Source of the DNA: Nannobrachium achirus
Lineage: Eukaryota > Chordata > Actinopteri > Myctophiformes > Myctophidae
Direction: 5' to 3'
Length of the DNA: 64,000 bases
NCBI GenBank assembly: GCA_963921795.1
Contig: OY997641.1
Location: 57,874,950-57,938,949 of the forward strand
Shown here: positions 30,171 through 39,642 of the stretch, one piece after another
Position numbering within the stretch: position 1 is the stretch's first letter
Layout: every line of letters starts with the position of its first letter
Notes under the pieces: model-generated
Database searches by the model: none
What the model saw: the letters and a program-made list of their open reading frames with translations, nothing else
What the model was told of the DNA's origin: nothing
Made by a program: the position numbers and the translations under genes

Positions 30171-31238
30171 TTACTCTGTTGCCGTCATGGCTACGAGTTC
30201 CCACCTGATGTCATGTGGGAGTTCTGACTGTTCCAGATCGTACTGAATAACTGCCAGCTTACACAATGTCTTAAGACTAGGACTCAAGTCTAAGATTAAC
30301 AGGATATTGGGCCTCAAGCTGTCTCCTTTGAAGAGGATGATGCAATCTCCCACCATGCTAAAGGACATAAATGATATCCAAAATGGGGGTTTCCCCTTGG
30401 GCTCAACCATCTTCCAGGTGAGGGTCTCTGGATTAAATTCCCACAGATCATTTAAGACCTTCTTCAAATGATGAGAGTAGCCACCACATATGTACAGCTT
30501 TCCATTGTAGGTAAAGGCTGAATGACCATAACGTCGTTCTGGAAGAATCTGTGCAGATGGTGTGTTCAGCCAGCAGTTGGTCTCTGTGTCAAACACTCTG
30601 AGGATGTTGTCGTGATGGTCCGTATCTCCCCCAAATACAAACATCTTTGTCCCAATGATGGTGGCAGAGTGCCAGCATGAAGCAGGTGGTGGAGGGCCTC
30701 CAGTGTTAATTAAAGACCAGACCATTGTGGTGGTGTCCAACTTGTAGATGTCATTAGTCGGTCCATTCTTCAATCCTCCAAAGACATACATGACCTTCTC
30801 CATGGCACAGGCCGTGTGTTCACTCCTCCCCTCTGGAACTGTTCCTGAAACACTGGGCCTAAACCATCTGTGAGTGTCAACGTCAAATCCAAAAACAATG
30901 TTGGAGTCGCTCCCCAGGACAAGAACATCATCATAAGTCTCCTCTATCTGAAAATCCAGTTTCCCCCCCCAGATGTAAACGATATATTCTATGAGCACAG
31001 CTGTGTGCTTCACACAGTTGGAGGGAACCTCAGGGGGAATTTCCAAGTTGCCTCCCGTTGTCACAGGAGGTAACTTGATCCAACGCAAAGACACTGTGTT
31101 GAATACGTGCACTGCAATCTGCTCCCTGTCATTCGGGTTGCAGTACCCTCCAAAGGAGTACAGTTTGTGCCCCACTGCTACAGCAGCATCAATGGATCTC
31201 TTTGTTCCTCTGTCCAGATGCAAGGTCCAGCGCCACAT
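30171..31238 (-). CDS. klhdc3-like: KLHDC3-like kelch-repeat protein, intronless retrogene
   Basis: A single uninterrupted frame of 355 codons from ATG at 31238. KLHDC3 is a kelch beta-propeller protein that serves as a substrate-recognition subunit of a CUL2 ubiquitin ligase. The start at MWRWTLHLDRG aligns with MLRWTVHL of vertebrate KLHDC3; the upstream in-frame Met at 31298 adds 20 residues and is less likely. Kelch motifs recur, for example GHKLYSFGGY, KVMYVFGGL, TKMFVFGGD and GKLYICGGY. The C terminus (SPSLKTLCKLAVIQY, LPHDIRWEL) is nearly that of KLHDC3 as I recall it. The protein is shorter than the roughly 380-residue family, and the last kelch blade is eroded (IILFKGD where IVLFGGT is usual). 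The ordinary gene has many introns, so this is a retrocopy; its open frame suggests it is or was recently under selection. An H3 pseudogene lies 165 bp upstream on the same strand. Confidence 0.9.
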   Translation of the reverse strand: MWRWTLHLDRGTKRSIDAAVAVGHKLYSFGGYCNPNDREQIAVHVFNTVSLRWIKLPPVTTGGNLEIPPEVPSNCVKHTAVLIEYIVYIWGGKLDFQIEETYDDVLVLGSDSNIVFGFDVDTHRWFRPSVSGTVPEGRSEHTACAMEKVMYVFGGLKNGPTNDIYKLDTTTMVWSLINTGGPPPPASCWHSATIIGTKMFVFGGDTDHHDNILRVFDTETNCWLNTPSAQILPERRYGHSAFTYNGKLYICGGYSHHLKKVLNDLWEFNPETLTWKMVEPKGKPPFWISFMSFSMVGDCIILFKGDSLRPNILLILDLSPSLKTLCKLAVIQYDLEQSELPHDIRWELVAMTATE

Positions 31239-31403
31239 CTTAAACAATAGCAACAACAAAGAGAATGCAAGTGAAGTCTTCAACCGTCTATAAAACAATA
31301 TAGTGCTGTTTCACACACCAACACTTATATTGGTACAGCTACATAAACGTCAGGCAAAGAGCTCTGTGGCAAAACCAATATCATACATTGTTGAACTCCG
31401 GCC

Positions 31404-32313
31404 GGTCTTGAAGTCCTGGGCGATCTCCCTCACCAGGTGCTGGAAGGGCAGCTTGCGGTTCAGCAGCTCGGTGGATTTCTGGTAGCGACGGATCTCCCTC
31501 AGAGCCACTGTACCAGGGCGGTAACGGTGAGGCTTCTTCACTCCACCGGTTGCCGGCGCGCTCTTATGAGCCGCCTTGGTGGCGAGCTGCTTCCTGGGCG
31601 CTTTCAAGAAGTATCCAAAGAAGGAGAAGTCACTGGAAGTCACGCCCACACCACGGTCCATGCGCCATGACACTTTGGGTGGCGGAAGTTGCAACGGAAG
31701 CTCGATGAATAACATTGCGTCTATGAGCTTCGGCTGGGACAGCTCATGAACAAAAAATTATTCTGAACGATTGAGACCTTTGTTGTATAATCACTCCAGG
31801 AATATAAAAGAAGACATATCACAGGTATTTTTACAATCACTTGCTTTTCGATGTGCACGGTACATAATGTTATTGAGGCAGCTAAACAGCGGCGGCGGCC
31901 GTTTCTGTCTCGGAGCTATCGCGAGATTTGGATTCCAGACAGGGAATGGTGGAGAGTCTCGCGATACTATCTAGCTCAGAAACGTAAATTGTGCTCTTTA
32001 GATGCCTCTATAATGTTATACAGTGTACTCACCGAAAAGCAACACAGCACAAAACAATGTGTGACATGTTGTCTTTTATATTCCTGAGCTGAGTGTTTTA
32101 TAAAGGTCTCTATCGTTCAGAATTATGTTTTATTCATGAGCTGTCCCAGCCGAAGCTCATAGACGCAATGTTATTCACCGAACTTCCGGTGGTAGTTTTG
32201 CCACCGAGAGTGGCGCAGTGGACGCCAAAAACACGTTGGTGTCCCTTCTTGCTGAGACATTCTTTGGGCGCTTTGCCGCCGGTGGATTTACGCACGGTCT
32301 GCTTAGCTCTTGA
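31404..32313 (-). pseudogene. Histone H3 pseudogene, split by an insertion
   Basis: Two collinear minus-strand pieces make up the N-terminal 80 residues of H3. 32265-32313 encodes RAKQTVRKSTGGKAP (normally RTKQTARKSTGGKAP), with no Met codon before it. 31404-31604 encodes [20 protein letters not shown] onward through QDFKT, with R26H, I62N and R69H changes, and then similarity stops. The remaining third of H3 is absent. Between the pieces is a 660-bp element bounded by a duplication of TGGGCGCTTT. It is a non-functional relic. Whether it was a genomic or a retroposed histone copy cannot be told, since histone genes lack introns. Confidence 0.9.
31605..32264. mobile_element. Long-terminal-inverted-repeat element (Mutator-like MITE candidate)
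   Basis: Inserted in the H3 pseudogene with the 10-bp duplication TGGGCGCTTT at 31595-31604 and 32265-32274. Its two ends are inverted copies of each other over roughly 190-200 bp: TGAATAACATTGCGTCTATG and AGCTTCGGCTGGGACAGCTC occur left on the plus strand and right on the minus strand, and AGGAATATAAAAGA closes both arms. The outermost bases match less well. Long inverted repeats with a 9-11 bp duplication are the Mutator-like (MULE) pattern. No transposase is present. The middle holds a GCGAGATTTGG/CTCGCGATAC stretch. Confidence 0.75.
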
Positions 32314-32334
32314 GAATGTGAGCGCCTGTGTGTC

Positions 32335-32637
32335 TGTGTGTGTGTGTGTGTGTGCATAAGTACATCAGTCCTCCATATGGCTCCAACCCGAGCTCTGCCC
32401 CCTGTCTGCAAAAAAAAAAAAACATGTCTGTGTGCAAAGCCCTTTAATCTGATCAGCGTGATAGTAATGCTACTGACTATTATGACTTATATTACCTATA
32501 TTCTGTCTGCACTACTACATGTCATCACAGTTGCTACAACCATCATATATGTAATATTCATGATGATATCAGTGTTTGTTCATCCATTGCTCTACATTCA
32601 CGAAGCAGGGAAACTGCCTTTCTTCAAGGGGCTCTGA
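32335..32637 (+). other. Unassigned open frame with two hydrophobic segments
   Basis: After a short (GT)n and an A-run, the plus strand stays open from about 32430 to a TGA at 32635-32637, encoding NLISVIVMLLTIMTYITYIL and later ATTIIYVIFMMISVFVHPLL, then HEAGKLPFFKGL. The two stretches could be membrane helices. It may be the last exon of an unrecognised membrane protein, or chance. No splice acceptor or homologue could be fixed. Confidence 0.25.
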
Positions 32638-32672
32638 AAGAATAGATCCCTTACCAGACCTGTGTGCAGTTG

Positions 32673-33543
32673 TTGCGACCGTAGGTCGCATTTACTACCA
32701 AAACCTCCACCGGCTGTCTGTGAGTGAGTGAGTGAGTGAGTCAGTCAGTCCGTCACACTTTTGCCCTGCTCATATCTCCACAACCGTTGCCCCCATCCAT
32801 GCCAAATTTTGCACACACACTCCTTGACTGCCAAACTACAACCTCCAAGGACCCCCGGAGCCCCAGGGACCCCCAGGTCCCTGGGGGAACCCCAGATGTA
32901 AAAAATGACCAAATGTGCTCACATGTCACACGTCACACTTTTTGCCCTGCTCATATCTCCACAACCGTTGCCCCCATCCATGCCAAATTTTGCACACACA
33001 CTCCTTGCCTGCCAAACTACAACCTCCAAGGACCCCCGGAGCCCCAGGGACCCTGGGGGACCCCCAGATGTAAAAAATGACCAAATGTGCAAAAATGACC
33101 AAATGACCACCCCAACGGGGCTGCTCACGGGGAATTCCCGGGGACCACCGACTCCTGGTGCTCCAGAACGGATGCAAAAGTGGTGGCGCCCCCAGTGGAG
33201 GACCCCCTGCCACTGCAGCGCACATAAAATGCCCTAATTCGGCCTAGGAGCGTCCGGGAGAGCCGGGGCCGGTACCTATTCGTCCGCCAAGGCAACGCGG
33301 AGACCCCACCCCTCATTTCTCACATGGCCCTATTCTAGCGCCACCTTCAGGCCGATTTTTAAAACACATTTTTGGACACTGCTCCTACAGTTTTTGCCCT
33401 AAAATCACGAATATCACTACACAGCATGTCTACACTCATGTCATCAACATGGATCAGGAAGATTTTGGAAAAACAAATTTTTGCCCTATTTGTGGAGATA
33501 AGCCACCTACGGTCGCTTATCTCCCGATTAGGGAGTCTTACTG
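32673..33543 (-). mobile_element. Y-family element, 871 bp
   Basis: Plus-strand left edge TTGCGACCGTAGGTCGC followed by TGAGTGAGTGAG; right edge GCTTATCTCCCGATTAGGGAG followed by TCTTACTG. The interior repeats a roughly 170-bp phrase (CATATCTCCACAACCGTTGC, then CCAAATTTTGCACACACAC) twice and shares a CCACCGACTCCTGGTGCTCC stretch with 22658-23306. Another 160 bp or so near the right edge is absent from that copy. Confidence 0.75.
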
Positions 33544-33628
33544 TTTGTATTGCTCCGGTCACACGGGTATAGTCGCCATCCCTTTTCTGAGCAGGGTGAC
33601 GCCTCTCACACACACGGACATGCATGGG

Positions 33629-33745
33629 GTTGTGTGGCCTTCAGAGTAAGGGTGGGCGATATGCTGATAAATATTGTTGAGAAGATACAATTCAGGCTGG
33701 ACCTGATGCGATGTACGCCTGACATCATTAAATTGAGTTTCTACC
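33629..33745 (+). repeat. Dispersed repeat, inverted partner of 17471-17585
   Basis: TGTGTGGCCTTCAGAGTAAG followed by GGTGGGCGATATGCTG; a single-copy piece without visible ends. Confidence 0.75.
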
Positions 33746-33858
33746 CGAACATTGAACCACCAAACTACACTACCTCTGTGTAACATTATGTTTTAGATCT
33801 ATCTTCCACTGAGTCAGAGAAACATTTTTAAATCCTTCAGCTATGTGTTATGTTGTTG

Positions 33859-33859
33859 T

Positions 33860-33921
<62 letters not shown>

Positions 33922-33940
33922 CGTGTGTGCGTGCGTGTGG
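33859..33940. repeat. (GT)n microsatellite
   Basis: GT run with GCGT variants toward the right end. Confidence 0.95.
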
Positions 33941-34408
33941 TGTTGTCATCCAATGGCAAATCCCTTGAAAGAAAAAAAAAAGTGTGACGTCATCAATCAG
34001 GTGATGATGACATCACCATCACCATAAAAATTAATGAGGGACCAGCATTCTTGGTGACGTCACCATCAATAAGTGCAAACTGATGTGGACGTAAAGGGTG
34101 ATGTCATAATATTGAGGCACACAGTATACAAGATGCCTAAGTGTGAAAGGGTCTTGGCAATATACAGTATTGATTAGGTTAGTGTTGTTTTCATAACAAG
34201 GCACCACCTGAGATGCAATCCATGTTATGCCCATATATGGAGATCCCTATCAGAATCCCTTTTATGCCCATATGGAAATCCCTGCTCTGAGTATCTGACA
34301 TCACTGTGATGTCACCTGTTTATGCCCATATGGAGATCCCTGGTCTGAGTATCTGACATCACTGTGATGACACCTGTTTATGCCCATGCAGTATATGGAG
34401 ATCCCTGG
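33941..34408. repeat. Tandem phrases related to 20430-20690
   Basis: GAGTATCTGACATCACTGTG and CCTGTTTATGCCCATATGGAG-type phrases repeat about three times from 34250, as in 20430-20690. One exact CCATATATGG is at 34231. The left part (33960-34100) has several TGATGTCA/TGACGTCA-like motifs. Confidence 0.65.
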
Positions 34409-35110
34409 TGTGATGACCCATCCCTAACTGTGATTTTAATGGCCTTGTTCTCTGTTAATGTGTAGGAGGAGGGGACCAGCCTGCAAGGGTGTGTCTAGAG
34501 GTTCAGATGCACCTGGCTCCAATCACCCCTATAGTATTTAAGCAGGCTGGTCAGAGCTATTCTCTCTGTCTCTCCTACAGGGAACATTGTTTGTTTTTGG
34601 TTCTTTTGAGTTTGTTTGTTCCTTTCTGCCCTTGCACCCATACACTACACTTTCACACATGCCATCATACACTACACTACTGACAACTGACTATTCATAT
34701 TATACTCGAACATTAAGTATTATTTACCTTTTCTTTAGTTATAAATAAAATAAGTTAAATTTAAACCCTTGTGTCGTCTCCCATGTTTGCCATGATGTTC
34801 AGTTCATGACAAGATGGGGGCTCGTCACTTTTCAGCCTAAGTTAGTGATAGATATGGGTAGATTTAGTTTTTCTATCATGTCATTTTTTGGTAACTTAGG
34901 TTTTGTTTGTGTGTTGTTCTTAAATTGAACAAATTGCTTGGGAGACATACATGGGTTTTGTTGGTTTTGTGGGGGAGAGAGCATTAGCAACTTAGAAGTT
35001 TGTTCAGGTTTTGTTTGTAATGAGTGGCCTTGGGGTTCCAACTCCTGATAGGTTTTAGCAGTGTTTTGCCACATGGCGACTCACTGTTTGTTGTTTTGTA
35101 TTTTTGTGTC
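34409..35110 (+). mobile_element. LTR retrotransposon fossil: LTR plus short leader
   Basis: An LTR of about 403 bp (34409-34811) starts TGTGATGA and ends TCATGACA. It is followed by GATGGGGGCTCGTC, the kind of sequence found just after the LTR in many fish elements, and about 300 bp of non-coding leader. No gag or pol region follows; the LINE piece at 35118 comes next. Broken; family not certain (gypsy- or BEL-like). Confidence 0.55.
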
Positions 35111-35117
35111 CTGTCTG

Positions 35118-35530
35118 ATTTCTCCCAGTATGTCACATGCAGAACTAGAGGTGAGAACATCCTTGATCTACTGTATGCTAATGTTAGGAACGCATACAGA
35201 TGTGTCTCACTCCCCCCAGTATGCGGCTCTGATCATTCTATGGTGAAGTTGGTGCCTTGTTATCTTCCTGTTGTGAAGAGAGTGCCCCCTATCACCAGGG
35301 ATGTTCAGTGTTGGTCTGACGAGGTGGAAGAGAGACTTGGGTTCGAATTTGAGATGACAGACTGCATGGGATTAATTTTTCAGTGAACACGGAGATGATG
35401 TAGATAGCCTCTGTCCGGTTATCTCTGACTATATCTGTTTTTGCGAGAGGGTGTGCGTTCCTACTAAGAAGGTTCGCTGCTTCTCTAACAACAAACCATG
35501 GATGACAAAAGAAATCATCCATCTCCTTAA
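35118..35530 (+). mobile_element. LINE endonuclease-RT linker fragment
   Basis: Encodes FSQYVTCRTRGENILDLLYA, CGSDHSMVKL, then in a shifted frame CFSNNKPWMTKEI. These are phrases of the end of the AP-endonuclease domain and the linker before reverse transcriptase in fish LINEs. At least one frame change and a stop (after LIFQ) break the reading. Short and non-functional. Confidence 0.8.
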
Positions 35531-35854
35531 CTCATTTAGTACTAAAACTGAATAATTTTGTTTCTTTTTTCCATTCCCATACTAATTTTTTAATCTATTT
35601 CGCTTACCCTGAGCTGCTAGTAGCGACGTGGGTGGTCCTGGCTCGTCCACCGCTTCATAACGAGCCACTCTACTAGTCCCGATGATTTATTCCATTGAAA
35701 ATGGTTTAGAAAAAAGTTTAGAGCCCCCCAAAAAAACGCTGTTTCAGCAAGACAGTTTACAGTTTAGGCATTTAGCAGACGCTTTTAATCCAAAGCGACT
35801 TACAACTAGAAGCAGTGCTCTTCCGAGCACAGGTCTCCACCAGGCCACACAAAT
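35531..35854. repeat. Spacer with a widespread teleost repeat core
   Basis: CATTTAGCAGACGCTTTTAA followed by TCCAAAGCGACTTACAA (about 35769-35808) is a very common fish repeat core. The rest, from 35531, shows nothing recognisable. Confidence 0.55.
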
Positions 35855-36295
35855 CGGCCTGTTATAGCGCCACCATTAGGGCCATTTGAAAACTTTGGGG
35901 CAGAGGTTCTGAATTGGCATCCAGGGAGTGTGTGTGCTCATTTTGGCAGCGACCGGGCCAACGGCGCCGGAGATTAGCTGTACACAAACTGGGAGGACGA
36001 ATCGGCCTGTTATAGCGCCACCATGAGGGCCATTTGAAAAATTTGGGGCAGAGGTTCTGAATTGGCATCCAGGGAGAGTGTGTGCTCATTTTGGCAGCGA
36101 ACGGGCCAACGGCGCCGGAGATTAGCTGTACACAAACTCAGGACGAATGGGCCTGTTATAGCGCCACCATGAGGGCCATTTGAAAAATTTAGGGCAGAGG
36201 TTCTAGATTGGCATCCAGGGAATGTGTGTGCTCACTTTGGCAGCGACCGGGCCAACGGCGACTGAGATTAGCTGCACACAAACTGCGAGGACACA
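35855..36295. repeat. Three tandem copies of a 147-bp repeat
   Basis: CCTGTTATAGCGCCACCAT begins copies at about 35857, 36005 and 36151. Each continues through GGCATCCAGGGA, TTTTGGCAGCGA and GATTAGCTG. Phrases such as CTGTTATAGCGCCACCA recall, in inverted sense, the GGTGGCGCTATAACAGG of the A units. Confidence 0.9.
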
Positions 36296-36540
36296 CACAC
36301 GGACGGACACACGGACACACGGACGGACGGACGCACGGACGGACGGACGGAGGGGAAAACATACTCTCCCCTCAGCCTTCGGCTGGTGGAGACAATAAGC
36401 AGATAACATCACAATAATAAACAAGATAATATGTCAGTACATCATCACAATATAACAAATGCAAATGGATATCTATCTAGAAAAAAAAACACAATATAAT
36501 CAAAGTTCTAAAAAACCTAAAAACAAAAACAAATGCTAAA
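36296..36540. repeat. (GGAC/ACAC)n microsatellite and AT-rich edge of the array
   Basis: GGAC and CACG repeats at 36300-36351, then a small CTCAGCCTTCGGCTGG hairpin, then AT-rich sequence up to the array start. Confidence 0.7.
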
Positions 36541-37913
36541 TATAGCTGCAAGCAGCGATAAAGTGGCCAAGGCATAAAAAGCAGGAAAGCAAAAAGGCAT
36601 CAAGGGAAAGCAAAGAACAAATCAAAGAAAAACTGGAAGCAGTGTTCTTCCGAACAGGTCTCCGGCAGGTCAGGTGTTTTTTTTTTTTTTTTTTTGGCCT
36701 AGTGTTGACTATAATAGGCCAAAGTGAAAAGGGTACCACGTGTTCTTGGGCCTTTCACGGCAATCGGACGCTGCATGCGGGATTTGAAGCATTTTGTTCC
36801 AAAAATTTGTTTTGCAAAAATTGACCCGCTGGTGGCGCTATAACAGGCCAATGTGAGAAGGGTGGCATCTGTTCCTTGGCCTAGTGGGAATGTGTGTGCA
36901 AAATCTCACACAAATAGCAGGCTGCGTTTGAGACATTTTGTTCAAAAAGGAGCAATCCTGCAAACCTTGGAATTCAATGTTAGCCAATTAGATAGAATAT
37001 GATATCGGACAAATCCGTCATGATTACATCACTGTAGAGATACTGTGTACCCATTTCTGTGATTATCGGATAAAATCTGAAGGAGTAATATCGAAGAGTG
37101 TTTTCGGCCTTCTGGTGGCGCTATAAATGACAGACTCTGCCGATTTTACACTAATCGGCATAGTTATTGGTAAAAGCACAAATTGACCTCTACACAACAT
37201 GTATGCAAAAGACTATATGCAACAGACGGTTTTAACTCAATATCTTTATTTTCCAACTTTTTCATTAGTTGTCTTTGTTGTTGAAGAGTTGGTGATCAGG
37301 TTGTAAACCTTCAAAACAGAGGGTTAACAACCTAGCCATTTTCAGGCATGTCTTTTAAATCACAATGTTTTCAAATAATTCAAGTAGTAAACGTCTTCAA
37401 ATAAAGTTTTTAAACATTAAGTATTGTGAAGTCTGAACCCAAACCAGCACACGGAAACAGTTCTCAAGGTGAAAACGCAATAAGCGTTGTTTTATTCAAT
37501 GGGGCGTTCCCCTAAAACATGAAATAAAGTTCTTCCCAAAACTGGGGCTTTTAACTCAAAATATGCTTCTTTCCAGAACTTAACAGGGGTTACATTCGAA
37601 ACACATGTTTCACAGTATGCCGTTGCTTCCATTAACACATGCCATTTCTCTTCCAAGATTCAGATGCAGCTCCTAATTTGCCTACTATGGAAACAGATAG
37701 AACAACCATTAGCAATGTGGCAAAATACAGAGCAAATGTGCGACAGAGGAGAACATAGTGGAGTTTTGCTTACTGCTCGATGGAAGAGTCCCTTCGAGAG
37801 CCAGCTACACAGTGAAGCAGAGCTCGGTGGTTAAGAGCAAAAACATTTGGATTGCCCGACTCGGAGAAGCTGTGTTGCGGCCAGGTGCTGACAAATCAAA
37901 CTGATTGCAACAA

Positions 37914-37950
37914 GCAGCCATCTTAGCTGCTGCATTCTGGGAAATGTAGT
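37914..37950 (-). promoter_or_regulatory. ZNF143-type and YY1-type motif pair, unit A1 (first)
   Basis: On the minus strand, ACTACATTTCCCAGAATGCA (37931-37950) matches the long ZNF143 (Staf) site ACTACAAYTCCCAGMATGC with one difference. It is followed by AAGATGGCTGC (37914-37924), close to a YY1 site. This pairing is typical of vertebrate housekeeping promoters. A second pair is at 38644-38678. Confidence 0.6.
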
Positions 37951-39283
37951 TTTTCTGAAAACCAAACAAAGCCATCAGTTAGATTCAGTTCACATGCAAA
38001 AAACAGGGCCTGGATAAAAAAAAAAGAAAAATCAACATCAGCCGATCTACAAGGTTAAAACAAAATAAAGTCAACAGATCTGCTGATTTGGAGGTTGTGA
38101 TTTGCCATCCAATTTGCGTGATTTTAGGCCAAAATCTGTAGGAGCAGTGTTGAAAAATGTTTTGCAAGAATCGGCCTCATGGTGGCGCTGGAGGGCCATA
38201 TGAGAAATCAGGCAGCCAAGGAGTGTGTGCAAAGTTTGGCATGGATAAGGGCAATGGTAGCGGAGATATGAATAGGGCAAAAGTATGATGTCACGCGGAC
38301 AGAGTGACAGCCGGTGGAGGTTTCGATAGTAACTGCGACCTAACAGTCGCAATAATACTCACATCTCTTTAGTTAAATGCTTACATTAAAGAAAGAGATG
38401 AGGCCACACCCCAAACAATAGTGGACACAGGCAATCATCCACAACTAAACACTCCTGACAATATAAAACACATTCTCACTGTAAACCATAGAACCAAAAT
38501 AACACAGTAAAACGGTAAAAGAGACCATACAAAACACAAGCAAACAGTCTTACCGGTTAACAGAGAAGCACACAGCCTCCTCAACTCAGCAGTGTTTTGC
38601 GCAAACTGTTCAGATGGATTCAATCGGCTGACGCCCAACAAGCAACCATCTTAGCTGCTGCATTCTGGGAAATGTAGTTTTTCTGAAAACCAAACAACTA
38701 GATTCAGTTCACAGGCAAAAAAACTAAAAAAAAAACAACTAATCAGCCGATCTACAAGCTTAAAACAAAATAAAGTCGACAAATCTGCTGATCTACAAGC
38801 TTGCCATTGAACTCAAAACACATCAATAATCAACTTAGCAGCTTATCTACAAGCAATAATTACATTCCCGAAATGAATCTTTTTACATTCCAATCCCAAA
38901 ACCAGAAACAAACATTTCTGAGCCACATGTTCACTTACCAATTTATCTTCCAGCCAGTCTAGGTGGGGGAGGGAGAGAAAAATGAGGTGAGGTGAGCTGA
39001 GGTGAATGAATTAAACTGAATGAATTAATTAAAACTGTTAGAAATAGGAATAGTTGTTGAAATAATGAACAGTACAGATCTGCAGCAGCTCCAGTGATGT
39101 GCACCTCACTGAGCAAACTGCAGACTGACAGTTTTATACTGGGTGTGGTGATGATTGCCAATTAAAGGGAAGCTGTGTGACTGATTGTGACTTGGGTACC
39201 GGGACCAGGGGCGTCACAAGGGGTAGGAAAGTGGGACTGAGTTACTAGGGCCCAAGTTGGAGGGGCCCTAGTAACTTTAGCTA

Positions 39284-39358
39284 TTGAAAAATAGCAGATA
39301 TACAAGCTCACAGCGCGTCGGTGCCGCGCTGCGAGCTTGTAGATCTGCTATTTTTGAA
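39284..39358. repeat. Dispersed hairpin copy (left of a mirrored pair)
   Basis: Stem of about 34 bp with two to three mismatches and a TCGGTGC loop. Outer arm has GATATAC/CTCAC, inner arm GATCTAC/CTCGC (as reverse complement). Confidence 0.9.
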
Positions 39359-39564
39359 AAGTCGTGAAAATGTGTGCAAATCTTTGAATATATGTTTTTT
39401 TAAGCGAACATTTGTAACTCAAATTTTGCTTCTGGGGTGTCCCTGGAACTAAATATTTTGAGATGGGGGTCCGTGGCTAAATACATATAATTTTGGGGGT
39501 CCTTCACATGAAAAAGTTTGAGCATCACTGACATGGAAACATATGTTTCTTGCACACATTTTTT

Positions 39565-39642
39565 TCAAAAATAGCAGATCTACAAGCTCGCAGCGCGGCA
39601 CTCGGTGCCGCGCTGTGAGCTTGTATATCTGCTATTTTTCAA
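39565..39642. repeat. Dispersed hairpin copy (right of a mirrored pair)
   Basis: Stem of about 37 bp around a TCG loop. Its inner arm equals the inner arm of the left hairpin and its outer arm equals the outer arm of the left hairpin. Confidence 0.9.

Noticed and set aside
31239-31298. Twenty-residue hydrophobic N-terminal extension of the KLHDC3-like frame as a signal peptide
   Set aside because: KLHDC3 proteins start at the M(L/W)RWT position. The extension is probably former 5' UTR or flank.
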